From an uncultured Thermomicrobiales bacterium (lineage in GTDB: Bacteria; Chloroflexota; Chloroflexia; Thermomicrobiales; UBA6265), in assembly GCA_902806405.1 (NCBI GenBank), contig CADCWL010000259.1, positions 1 to 48,265 of the forward strand: 48,265 bases of DNA, given 5' to 3'. The notes beneath the pieces were generated by a model that saw only the letters and a list, made by a program, of their open reading frames with translations, did not search any database and was not told the origin of the DNA. A program made the translations under genes and the position numbers. Of the stretch, positions 15,563 to 24,088 are shown piece after piece (the first letter of the stretch is position 1; each line of letters starts with the position of its first letter).

Positions 15563-16066
15563 ATGCCCGAGATACCGCGTCGGCAAGCCACAACCGAGCC
15601 GGGACAGGAGTCGGTCTGGGACTATCCCCGGCCGCCCCGCTCGGAGCGTTCCCCGCGCCGCATCGAGATCGTGTTCAACGGCGTGACCGTCGCCGACAGC
15701 CGGCGCGCCTACCGCGTCCTGGAGACGAGCCACCCGCCCGTCTACTACCTGCCGCCGGAGGACGTCCGCATGGACCTCCTCTCCTCGGCGCCCGGCCGCT
15801 CCGTCTGCGAGTGGAAGGGGACCGCCGCCTACCACGCGCTGACCGTCGGCGACCGGAGCGTCTCGGAGGCGGCATGGAGCTACCCGACGCCGACCGCGCC
15901 CTTCGCCCCGATCGCCGGCTACCTTGCTTTCTACCCCGGCAAGATGGACGCTTGCCGTGTCGACGGCGTTCCCGTCCTTGCCCAGCCCGGTGATTTCTAC
16001 GGCGGCTGGATCACCCCCGACATCGTCGGCCCCTTCAAGGGCGAATCGGGGACGTGGGGGTGGTGA
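15563..16066 (+). CDS. DUF427 domain protein
   Basis: 167 residues. The core runs from RRIEIVFNGVTVADSRRAYRVLETSHPPVYYLPPEDVRMDLL (about 32-73) through CEWKGTAAYHALTVGDR and AAWSYPTPTAPFAPIAGYLAFYPGKMDACRVDG, all standard for DUF427, a small all-beta domain of unknown biochemical role found widely in bacteria and fungi. No signal peptide. The ATG has GGAG nine bases upstream. The gene is intact although its neighbours on both sides are broken, so it may be a later arrival or under selection. Function not assigned. Confidence 0.85.
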   Translation: MPEIPRRQATTEPGQESVWDYPRPPRSERSPRRIEIVFNGVTVADSRRAYRVLETSHPPVYYLPPEDVRMDLLSSAPGRSVCEWKGTAAYHALTVGDRSVSEAAWSYPTPTAPFAPIAGYLAFYPGKMDACRVDGVPVLAQPGDFYGGWITPDIVGPFKGESGTWGW

Positions 16067-16088
16067 TCCGCGCGACGGGTCGAGACCG

Positions 16089-16890
16089 CTAGCGGACCGA
16101 CACGACCGTACCGTTCCCGACCGTCGGGGAGGGACCTTCGAGGAGCGGCGCGAGGGCCGCCCGCCGACGCCTGTCGCCCGGCACCGAACCGCGCAGGGCC
16201 TCCACCGCTGACCGGGTGACGCCTTGCAGTTCGGTGGCCTCGAAGCGCTCGAGGCGCCGCGGCCATTCGACGACGGCGTGGACGAGAAAGTCCTCGACCC
16301 CAGGGCCGGCCACGTCCCCGCTGCCGACCCCGATCGAAATCGCCAGGTAATCGCCGGCGTATGCGACCGGGCCGGATGCCCCCGGTCGCTGAGCTGGACG
16401 AGCAAGATGCCGCTGGCGAGGTCGTCACCGACGTCGAGCCAACGCGGGTCAGAATCGTCCAATCCTTGTCGGACCGGCGGAGACCGGCGGTGGTCCGCCG
16501 CCGGCACGGCCCCTTTCTTCGGTCCGCCGCATCGGTCCGGTGCGTCGGGAAGGCGGTAACGACCGAGTCTGTCGACCCGATCCGCCCCTCGCTCTCGAAA
16601 AACGCGACGATCGTCTGCACGAGATTGCCCATCGGGGCCGACAGCCCGCCGTGGCGGTAGAACCGCTCGCGGTCGACGTCCAGCGCGTGCGACCCGACGT
16701 TGTCCGGCGCGATCGGTGCCGAGCGGATGCGCTGCCCGTGACCGAGCAGCGTGGCGCGTTCGGTAACGGCGTGCCCAATCCAGCTCGCGGTGGCCGGCGC
16801 CACCTCTCCGGCCCAGCGATCCTGGAGGTCAGACAGTTCCCGGCCGGTCGGCGTCCTCCCGGTCAAGCGGCCACCATCCGGGTTCGGTGG
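16089..16890 (-). pseudogene. Frameshifted gene of unknown function
   Basis: Three minus-strand frames join into one plausible protein: GRELSDLQDRWAGEVAPATA through NLVQTIVAFFESEGRIGSTD, then after a shift near 16515 PRWLDVGDDLASGILLVQLSDRG, then after a shift near 16375 VAYAGDYLAISIGVGSGDVA and on to a TAG at 16089. Both shifts fall at G/C runs. A further open frame upstream (17153-16863) with balanced composition may be the original N-terminus. No known domain is recognised. Sequencing error or real decay cannot be told apart here. Confidence 0.5.
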
Positions 16891-17305
16891 GCCCGGCAGG
16901 GGCAGCCCGGGCGACGTCCTGCCGCGACCTGGGCGGCCGCCGGGTCGACCTCGTCGTCGGTGCCGTCGTCGGGCCGCTTGCCCTCCCGGGCTCCTTCGGT
17001 CCCATCGTCGTGTCGTCCGGCGACGGCCCCGCGAACAGCCTCGCTCCGAGCATGGGTCACAGATGCTTCGTTCCCGCCGACGGCGGACGCGTCTCGCGTC
17101 GCCGCGACGTTGACCCCCTGGGAGTCCTCGCGGAGCGGGAGCCGACGGGCCACTCATCGATCGGGCCGGTCCCGTGCTCTCTTCACCCACCGTAGGCGGG
17201 AGTTGAGCCGCAGCGCCGCGGAGACTGTCCAACTCAACGGCAGACCACGGTGCGTTATCCTTGCCCGATTCTTCACTCCTCGGATCACCAAGGACCAGAA
17301 CCGCC

Positions 17306-20300
17306 TTGCCCGACGCTGCCTCTGCCACCAAGAAACCCCGGGGCCGGAAGGCGGCTCCCGCCGTCGCCGCGTCGACGCTGGTTCCCGGCACGACTCCGCC
17401 CGTCGTCGTCCCCCGTCTCCTGCCCCCCGCCCCCCCGCCGGACCCCGCCCTCGAGGCCGAGATCGACCAGTTCGCCGCCCTCTACCCCTTTGCCCTCGAC
17501 GGCTTCCAGCGGGAGGCGATCGCGACGCTGCTCCAGGGCGAGTCGGCGATGGTCGCGGCGCCGACCGGAACGGGAAAGACCGTGGTGGCGGAGTTCGCCA
17601 TCTACGACGCCTTCAAGCGGACCGGCCGCGTCTTCTACACCACCCCGATCAAGGCCCTCTCCAACCAGAAATACCGCGACCTGCGCGGTGTCTACGGCGA
17701 CGAGGTCGGGCTGCTGACCGGCGATGTCTCCGAGAACCGGGACGCCCGCGTCGTCGTCATGACGACGGAGGTCCTGCGGAACATGCTCCTCCAGACGCCG
17801 TGGGATCTGGACCCGGTCGATTGCGTCATCTTCGACGAGATCCACTACCTGGCCGACCCGGAGCGGGGCACCACCTGGGAGGAGGCGATCATCCTCTGCC
17901 CAGACCACGTCCGCCTCGTCTGCCTCTCCGCCACGGTCGCCAACGCGCCGGAGATCGCCGCCTGGATCGGCCGCACCCACCGCCCGATCCGCCTCGTCAC
18001 CCACGCCGAGCGGGCCGTGCCGCTGGCGCTCCACTATTTCCTCGACGGCTCGCTCACCCTCGCCGTCGACCACACCGGCCGCCTCGTCAAAGACTTTCCC
18101 CACACCGGCGGCGAGGCGCGGCGGCAGGCGGGCCACGGGCCGCGGGGTCGTCAGCCCCAGGGCCGGGTCCACGGCAAAGCCCCGGGCAGGGCCCAAGGCC
18201 CGACCCAGGGCCGGCGCCCGACGGAGACGGCCGGTCGCGAGCGGGAAGAGCCGCAGCCGCGCGAGATCGTCGACGCCCTTTCCGCCGGAGATATGCTGCC
18301 GGCCATCTACTTCCTCTTCAGCCGGAACGACTGCCAGGCCTTTGCCGAACGCCTGGCCGTGGTCCGCCCGAACCTCGTCTCCGCGCGTCAGGCCGACCTG
18401 ATCGACCAGACCGTCGCCGCCGTCCTCGCCAACCTGCGGCCGGAGGACAGGGAGCTGGAGCAGGTCAAGACGATCGTGGCCCTCACCCGGAAGGGGATCG
18501 GCTTCCACCACGCCGGGTTGCTGCCGATCCTCAAGCAGCTGGTCGAGGTCCTCTTCACCCGCGGCCTGATGGAGGTCGTCTTCGCCACGGACACCCTCGC
18601 CCTCGGCGTCAATATGCCGGCGCGCACCGTCGTCATCGGCCGGATGAGCAAGTGGGACGGCCGTCGCCGCCGGATGCTGATCCCGAACGAGTTCCAGCAG
18701 ATGGCCGGCCGCGCCGGCCGCCGCGGGATGGACGCCTTCGGCCACGTCGTCGTCCCCTATTCCCCCTGGTTCACCTTCGGGGAGACGCTGGAGATCGCGA
18801 CCGGTCCCCTCCACCCGGTCCGCTCCGCCTTCGCCGTCCGCTACAACACGGTCCTCAATCTGTGGGACCCGCCGGACGGCGAGCGCGTTCGGCAGATGCT
18901 GCGGCAGAGCTTGGCCCAGTTCCAGACGAGCCAGCGGCTGCGGGAGTTGGAGAACGACATCGTCGCCACGATCGAGGAGATCGCGGCGATCCCGCAGGGC
19001 TGCCTGATCGGCTACGACGCGGGCGACGAGCTCCTCGAGGACTACCGGAGCCTCACCCGGACCCTGACCGCCGCCCAGAACGCGGAGCGGCGGCTCGGCG
19101 ACGATCAGGAGCAGGTCCGCCGCGCGCTGGAAACCTCGACCCCCTGGCCGGAGCCGGGCCGCCAGGCGCTGCGCCGGGCCTTCCGCAACGCCACGCCCGG
19201 TTTCGTGGCGCACGCCCGCGAGTGGGGGTGGGGCATCTTCCTCGGCCGCGGCGGCGAGGGGGGCGCCGGCCGCTTCCTCTTCGGGGAGACGATCCGGCTC
19301 CTCGCCGAGTACCGGCAGCTCGACTACCTCGCCGACGCGGCGGTCGCGCTGCCACCGGCGCTGCTCGAACCGCCGGACGGGGTCGCGGACGCGGCGACGC
19401 TCGTCCCCGCCGAGACCCTCGCCGCGCTCTGGGGACGCGTCGCCGCCCTCGATCTGCCGGACCTCGACGCCCTCCTCGCCGACCATCGGGCGCGGGAGGC
19501 GGAGCGGGCCGCCGACGCTGCCCGCGGTCTGGAGGAGCGGCTGGAGGAGGCGCGGGGCGGGGTCAAGGCGCTCCAGGCCCAACGGCAGGACCACCCCTGC
19601 CACCCCTGCCCCCGCCGCCAGGAGCACCGCGACAACCTCGCCGCCGTCGACCGCCTGGAGAAGGAGCGGCGCGCGCTGGAGGACGCCCTGGCGCGGGAGA
19701 CCGACGCCGAGGACGCCCGCGTCCGGGGCGTGATCCGCGGCATCGCCAACGTCCTCCACCGCTTCGGCTACCTCCACCGCGGCGTCCCCACGGGCAAGGC
19801 GGACATGCTCGCCGAGGTCTTCGACGGCGACGGCCTGATCCTCTGCGAGCTCATCGACCGTGGCGTGCTGGACCGACTCCCGCCGGAGGACCTGGCCGAG
19901 GTCTTCTCCTGGTACTCGTTCGACCGCGACTTCCGCTACGGCAACCGCTACGTCCTGCCCGACCGGCTGACGCTGGCCCGTCGCCGGATCGAGGAGGTCG
20001 AGCAGGCGGTCCTCGGCGAGGAGCGGGACGAGGGGCTGGTGATCTCGGAAGGACACAACCCCGGCTTCTTCGGCGCCGCCCGGGCCTGGTGCCGGGGGGC
20101 GACGATGGCGGAGATCGGGGAGACGATCGAGCTCTCGGAGGGGGACCTGGTCCTGACCTTCAACAAGACGATCGACCTGATGCGCCAGCTCCGCGAGATG
20201 CTCGCCGATGTCCTCCCGGCGCACCCCCTGCGGACCGGCCTCGCCGACGCCGAGAAGCTCCTCCGGCGTGGCATCGTCGAGCAGTCCCTGACCCTCGGCT

Positions 20301-20455
20301 TCGCCCCTTTGGAGCTGCCGCCGCTCCCCGACCTCGATCCGCGGCCGACACCGCCGCCCCCGCCGCGTGCGGCACCGACCAAGCGGCGCGCCGTGAAGAA
20401 GGCGGCCACATCCGCCCGGCCGGCCCAACCGAGGGTCGCGCGGCCGGCTCCGTAG
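17306..20455 (+). CDS. HelY/Ski2-like DEAD-box ATP-dependent RNA helicase
   Basis: About 1049 residues. After a basic, proline-rich tail come the Q-motif region (FALDGFQREAI), Walker A APTGTGKT (about 85-92), TTPIKALSNQKY, DEIH (about 177-180), SATVANAPEIAAW, and the second RecA domain with GIGFHHAGLLP, DTLALGVNMPARTVV and QMAGRAGRRGMD. A winged-helix and a C-terminal DSHCT-type region (LIDRGVLDRLPPEDLAEVFSWYSFDRDFRYGNRYV) complete the Ski2/HelY layout, and a short CHPC motif near 780 resembles the one in actinobacterial HelY. A basic low-complexity insert (about 285-340) interrupts the two RecA domains. The TTG at 17306 has AAGGA upstream; TTG 17261 is an in-frame alternative. Likely role: RNA unwinding or processing. 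Confidence 0.9.
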   Translation: MPDAASATKKPRGRKAAPAVAASTLVPGTTPPVVVPRLLPPAPPPDPALEAEIDQFAALYPFALDGFQREAIATLLQGESAMVAAPTGTGKTVVAEFAIYDAFKRTGRVFYTTPIKALSNQKYRDLRGVYGDEVGLLTGDVSENRDARVVVMTTEVLRNMLLQTPWDLDPVDCVIFDEIHYLADPERGTTWEEAIILCPDHVRLVCLSATVANAPEIAAWIGRTHRPIRLVTHAERAVPLALHYFLDGSLTLAVDHTGRLVKDFPHTGGEARRQAGHGPRGRQPQGRVHGKAPGRAQGPTQGRRPTETAGREREEPQPREIVDALSAGDMLPAIYFLFSRNDCQAFAERLAVVRPNLVSARQADLIDQTVAAVLANLRPEDRELEQVKTIVALTRKGIGFHHAGLLPILKQLVEVLFTRGLMEVVFATDTLALGVNMPARTVVIGRMSKWDGRRRRMLIPNEFQQMAGRAGRRGMDAFGHVVVPYSPWFTFGETLEIATGPLHPVRSAFAVRYNTVLNLWDPPDGERVRQMLRQSLAQFQTSQRLRELENDIVATIEEIAAIPQGCLIGYDAGDELLEDYRSLTRTLTAAQNAERRLGDDQEQVRRALETSTPWPEPGRQALRRAFRNATPGFVAHAREWGWGIFLGRGGEGGAGRFLFGETIRLLAEYRQLDYLADAAVALPPALLEPPDGVADAATLVPAETLAALWGRVAALDLPDLDALLADHRAREAERAADAARGLEERLEEARGGVKALQAQRQDHPCHPCPRRQEHRDNLAAVDRLEKERRALEDALARETDAEDARVRGVIRGIANVLHRFGYLHRGVPTGKADMLAEVFDGDGLILCELIDRGVLDRLPPEDLAEVFSWYSFDRDFRYGNRYVLPDRLTLARRRIEEVEQAVLGEERDEGLVISEGHNPGFFGAARAWCRGATMAEIGETIELSEGDLVLTFNKTIDLMRQLREMLADVLPAHPLRTGLADAEKLLRRGIVEQSLTLGFAPLELPPLPDLDPRPTPPPPPRAAPTKRRAVKKAATSARPAQPRVARPAP

Positions 20456-20649
20456 CGCGGATTCCGGTCGGTTCGGGACGCCGCCGAAGGACGGGCAGAT
20501 CGGCCCCCCGGCCCTCCCCAAGGGCGGGAACCTCTCCGGGGGAGCGTCGGGGGCGCGAGTCGTCGCCCCTCCCCGGCCCGGCGTCGTCCAGCTCCGGCGG
20601 GACAATGACGGCTGCGGATGACGAGGGCATCGCATCTCCGTCGTCGGCG

Positions 20650-21087
20650 TGCGCGACGCGTCCCGGTACCCGATGCTCCGAGAGAGCGGTTACGCCCGCT
20701 CGTTGCCGGCCCAGGTGCTCAGGCTGGGGCGGGAGTCCCCGTCCCCCGCGCCCCTCGGCCTCCCGGGCGACGACGGGGTCCGACACGCGTCCGTATCCGC
20801 TCCGGGTGAAGAAGTCGGGCCCGGGTGCCAGGAAGGCGAACCCGAGCCGATTCCCGTCCGCGCCTTCGATCAGCAGCGCCGATCCATCGGGGGATCCCGT
20901 TATCAGGTCGGCGGCCGTCTCCGCCGCCGGTCGCCCACCGGGGCCGGTAACGCCACGCCGGCGGAACGGTCGCGTTCACGCCGGGGGAGAACCCCGGCAC
21001 GATCGCGCGGTCGTTGTCGCGCCTCGGTCGCCCGCGGACGGTTGCCCTCGCCTGTCCGCGGGTCCCGTCCCCGGTCTCGGTCGTCAT
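20650..21087 (-). pseudogene. Relic of a GNAT acetyltransferase
   Basis: Minus-strand frames give pieces in the right order for a GNAT fold: NATVPPAWRYRPRWATGGG, then one frame over AADLITGSPDGSALLIEGAD, NRLGFAFLAPGPDFFTRSGYGRVSD and PVVAREAEGRG (acetyl-CoA loop start). After a gap comes SLSTWAGNERA, a stop codon, and SIGYRDA (the usual NxxARxLYExxGF motif). The segment that should complete the acetyl-CoA loop is missing or scrambled. Several frame breaks and a stop make it non-functional. Confidence 0.55.
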
Positions 21088-21352
21088 CGCCCTGCCCCGT
21101 TGTCCCGGTGGCGCTGGGCGAGCCCCCCGTCTCCGCCCGGTTTCGCCGGAGCGGACGTGCCGGCGCGCGGACCGCCACGGCGCGTCGGGGGCGGTCCCCG
21201 GTTTCGATCGCCCCCGCGAACCGCAACGCCCGGCGGCCGGGGCCGCGTGCGCCGGTCCCGACCGCGGTAAGCTGGATCGAGGCCGGGCCGCGGTGTGCCC
21301 GACGCGGCGGGGAGCCGAGGCCCGGCGCCCCGAGATCGAGGCGGAGGTCGGG

Positions 21353-22123
21353 GTGGACGTCAAGGAGTCGGTCCAGCGCCAGTTCGGGGCAGTCGCCGCC
21401 AACTACGCGACGAGCGCCGTCCACGTCCACGGTCCGGACCTGGCGGCGATGCTCGGCGCCGTCGCGCTGCGGGGCGACGAGGCGGTGCTCGACGCCGGCA
21501 CCGGCACCGGCCACACCGCCCTCGCCTTCGCCCCCCGCGCCGGCCACGTGGTCGCCGTCGACCTCTCGGAGCCGATGCTGGAGCAGGGGCGCCGCCTCGC
21601 GGCCGAGCGCGGCATCGCCAACGTCGCCTTCGCGCGCGGCGACGTCGAGCGCCTGGCCTTCCCCGACGCCAGTTTCGACCTCGTCACGTCCCGCTTCGCC
21701 GCCCACCACGTCCCACGGCCGCGGGCGGCGGCGGCGGAGCTGGCGCGGGTCCTAAAGCCCGGCGGGACCGTGCTGCTGGCCGACGTCGTCTCCCCGGGAG
21801 ACCCGGCGACCGACACCTTCCTGAACGCGATCGAGCTCCTGCGCGACCCGTCCCACGTCCGCGACCATTCCGTTCTCGAGTGGCGGGGCATCCTCAACGA
21901 TGCCGGATTCGTCGTCGACGAGGTGGGAACCTGGCCGCTTCGCCTCGAGTTCGCGAGTTGGGTCACGCGGATGGGCACGCCGGAGCCGAGCGTCGCCCAG
22001 ATCCGCTCGCTGCTCGACGCCGCGCCGACGGAGGTGCGGACGGCGCTCGCGGTCGAAGCCGACCACTCGTTCTCGGTGCCGGTCGTGGTGCTGCGCGGTG
22101 TGCGCCCGCAGTTGGCGCGGTAG
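21353..22123 (+). CDS. Class I SAM-dependent methyltransferase (UbiE/Methyltransf_11 type)
   Basis: 256 residues. MDVKESVQRQFGAVAANYATSAVH is followed by motif I VLDAGTGTGHTALAFAP (about 42-58), the acidic end of beta-2 VVAVDLSEPMLEQGR, RGDVERLAFPDASFDLVTSRFAAHHV (motif IV region) and LKPGGTVLLADVVSP. A helical lid and C-terminal strands follow. The layout is that of UbiE/COQ5-like small-molecule methyltransferases, but the substrate is not known. The GTG start has GGAGG nine bases upstream. The frame upstream is open but non-coding in character. It stands alone on the plus strand. Confidence 0.85.
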   Translation: MDVKESVQRQFGAVAANYATSAVHVHGPDLAAMLGAVALRGDEAVLDAGTGTGHTALAFAPRAGHVVAVDLSEPMLEQGRRLAAERGIANVAFARGDVERLAFPDASFDLVTSRFAAHHVPRPRAAAAELARVLKPGGTVLLADVVSPGDPATDTFLNAIELLRDPSHVRDHSVLEWRGILNDAGFVVDEVGTWPLRLEFASWVTRMGTPEPSVAQIRSLLDAAPTEVRTALAVEADHSFSVPVVVLRGVRPQLAR

Positions 22124-22363
22124 CCCGACGCGACAGCGACCGGGCGGTGACCGACGACGGCGGGGGCACGCGTCGAGCCCCAGAGCCGGACGGCGGCGGT
22201 GCACACGGCCCGGTCCTCTCCGCACCGAGGGCGGATGTCGGCCGATCTCTCGGGGGGGTCTTGGCCCGCATCGTGCAGCGCCGACCCCGAGCCCGGTCGG
22301 CTTGGCGTCGCCGTGGTACGGTCCCCAACGCGTCAGTCCCCGAACACCACGCAGAAGGAGACC

Positions 22364-23443
22364 ATGGTGACCCGACTTTGCGCCCCGATGATGCCGGCGT
22401 TGCTGGCGACCGCGCTCGTTCTCGGCGGCTCCGCCGCCGCCGGTGCCCAGCAGGCGACCCCCGTCGCCTCGCCGCCCCCGGCGACCCCGCTGGCGACGCC
22501 CGTGGCCGCCGTCACCCGGCTCTTCGACCTGCCGGGCGAGAACGTCTTCCCGGAGGGGGTCGCCTACCAGGAGGCGACCGGCGACTTCTTTGTCGGCAGC
22601 ACCACGGACGGCACGGTCTTCCGCGGGAACGTCGAGGGCGGCCCCGTGGAGGTCTTCGTCGAGGGGGCGCCGGGCGGTTCGGCGGTCGGGTTGAAGCTCG
22701 ACGGGGAAGGCCGTCTCTTCGTCGCCGGCGGCACGACCGGCCTCGTCTCCGTCTACGACACGACCACCGGCGCCCTCGTTGCCGAGTTCGGCAACGACCT
22801 GACCCCGAACACCTTCCTCAACGACATCGCCTTCAACACCGCCGGCGACGCCTACGTCACCGACTCGTTCAACCCGTTCGTCTACCTTGTCCCGGCGGAG
22901 GCGGTGGTGCCGCCGGCGACGACCCCCGTCGGCGAGGCGACGCCCGGGACCACGGTGCCGGTCGGCGGGTTGGAGGTAGCGATCGACCTGACCGGCACCC
23001 CGTTCGTCTACGGCGACGATTTCAACGCCAACGGCATCGTCGCCACGCCGGACGACCAGTACCTGCTGGTGGCCCAGAGCAACACCGGCACCCTCTTTCG
23101 GATCGACCCCGCCGGCGGGGAGGTTGTCCCGGTCGACCTCGGCGGCGCCCCGCTCCCCGGTGACGGGCTGCTCCTCGACGGTCGGACCCTCTTCGCAGTC
23201 ACCGCCGGCGAGATCAGCGTGGTGTCGCTCGCGGAGGACTACGCGAGCGGGGAGCTGACCACGACCTTCTCCGACCCCACCTTCTCCTCCCCGACCACGA
23301 TCGCCCGCTACGACGGCTGCCTGCTCGTCGTCAACTCCCAGTTCGCCGCCCAGCAGGGCGGCTCGCCGGATCTCCCGTTCACCGTCTCCGGTGTTCCGAT
23401 CCCGGCCTCCGTCGCCGGCGGTTCCCCCGCGGAGCGCTGCTAG
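22364..23443 (+). CDS. Secreted SMP-30/NHL-type beta-propeller protein
   Basis: 359 residues. A Sec-type signal (LCAPMMPALLATALVLGGSAAAGAQ) is followed by a Thr/Pro/Ala linker and a propeller with repeats such as FPEGVAYQEATGDFFVGSTTDGTVFRG, GLKLDGEGRLFVAGG, FLNDIAFNTAGDAYVTDSF and NGIVATPDDQYLLVAQSNTGTLFRID. These match the gluconolactonase/NHL type, where metal-dependent lactonases and binding proteins both occur. Substrate unknown. AGAAGGAGACC fixes the ATG start. A strong terminator follows directly. Confidence 0.82.
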   Translation: MVTRLCAPMMPALLATALVLGGSAAAGAQQATPVASPPPATPLATPVAAVTRLFDLPGENVFPEGVAYQEATGDFFVGSTTDGTVFRGNVEGGPVEVFVEGAPGGSAVGLKLDGEGRLFVAGGTTGLVSVYDTTTGALVAEFGNDLTPNTFLNDIAFNTAGDAYVTDSFNPFVYLVPAEAVVPPATTPVGEATPGTTVPVGGLEVAIDLTGTPFVYGDDFNANGIVATPDDQYLLVAQSNTGTLFRIDPAGGEVVPVDLGGAPLPGDGLLLDGRTLFAVTAGEISVVSLAEDYASGELTTTFSDPTFSSPTTIARYDGCLLVVNSQFAAQQGGSPDLPFTVSGVPIPASVAGGSPAERC

Positions 23444-23451
23444 CCAGGACA

Positions 23452-23492
23452 GGGGCGGTCCGTCCGCATCCCGCCGTCGGACCGCCCCTTTT
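23452..23492 (+). terminator. Intrinsic terminator after the propeller gene
   Basis: GGGGCGGTCCG and CGGACCGCCCC form a perfect 11-bp stem with a 15-base loop, followed by TTTT. It begins eight bases past the stop. Confidence 0.85.
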
Positions 23493-23660
23493 CCTCCATC
23501 CAGCCCTTGCACCCGCGGCGCCCGACACCCGTCCCGCCGCCGAACGTCCCGCGGCCCGACCTCCCGTGCGCCGCCGTCGTCCCGCCCCTGCCCCGCCGTC
23601 CGCAACCCCGTCGACATCCCTCGTTCCGTGGGACGACCGCTTGCGGCAGCGCCGGGATCG

Positions 23661-23954
23661 TCAGGTGAGCCGGACGACGACCGCGACGAGGCACGCCACG
23701 GCCAGGCCGCCGTTGACCGCGGCGGCGACCACCAGCCGTCGGCGCGCGGCGGGGCCGGCGCCGCGCGCCAGGTCACCGGCGAGGGCGGCGGTCGCCGCCA
23801 GAGCCAGCGTCGCCACGGCCAGCCCGGCGGTCGGCCCGTAGAGCAGGGCGAGGAACGGCGCGGCCACCATCGCGCCGGCGAAGAGAAGGCCGAGGACCCG
23901 CGTCCGTTCGAGCGGCGGCCCGCCGCCCGCGCCACCGCGACCCCATTCGCCCAT
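23661..23954 (-). CDS. Small membrane protein, three predicted helices
   Basis: 97 residues. After MGEWGRGGAGGGPPLERTR come three hydrophobic stretches: VLGLLFAGAMVAAPFLALLYG, AGLAVATLALAATAALAGDLA, and LVVAAAVNGGLAVACLVAVVV near the end, with arginines between the second and third. GGAGG lies 13 bases before the ATG. It resembles nothing specific. It is divergent from the zinc-ribbon/propeller gene at 24089. Confidence 0.6.
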   Translation of the reverse strand: MGEWGRGGAGGGPPLERTRVLGLLFAGAMVAAPFLALLYGPTAGLAVATLALAATAALAGDLARGAGPAARRRLVVAAAVNGGLAVACLVAVVVRLT

Positions 23955-24088
23955 CCCGTCGCCGCCTCCGTCCGGGCCCGCGTGGTCCCCGTTGGTCGTC
24001 GCCGCGACTCGGCCGCCGTAGCGCGGGTGGTAGGATACGGCCCGTCGGGCTTCGTGGAGACGACCCGGCCTCGGCCCGGAGGGGCGCG

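Noticed and set aside
17285-20635. Minus-strand open frame of 1116 codons
   Set aside because: Antisense of the helicase, which has all its motifs on the plus strand.
16540-21270. Plus-strand open frame of 1576 codons
   Set aside because: Off-frame shadow of the helicase gene, rich in Arg and Pro.
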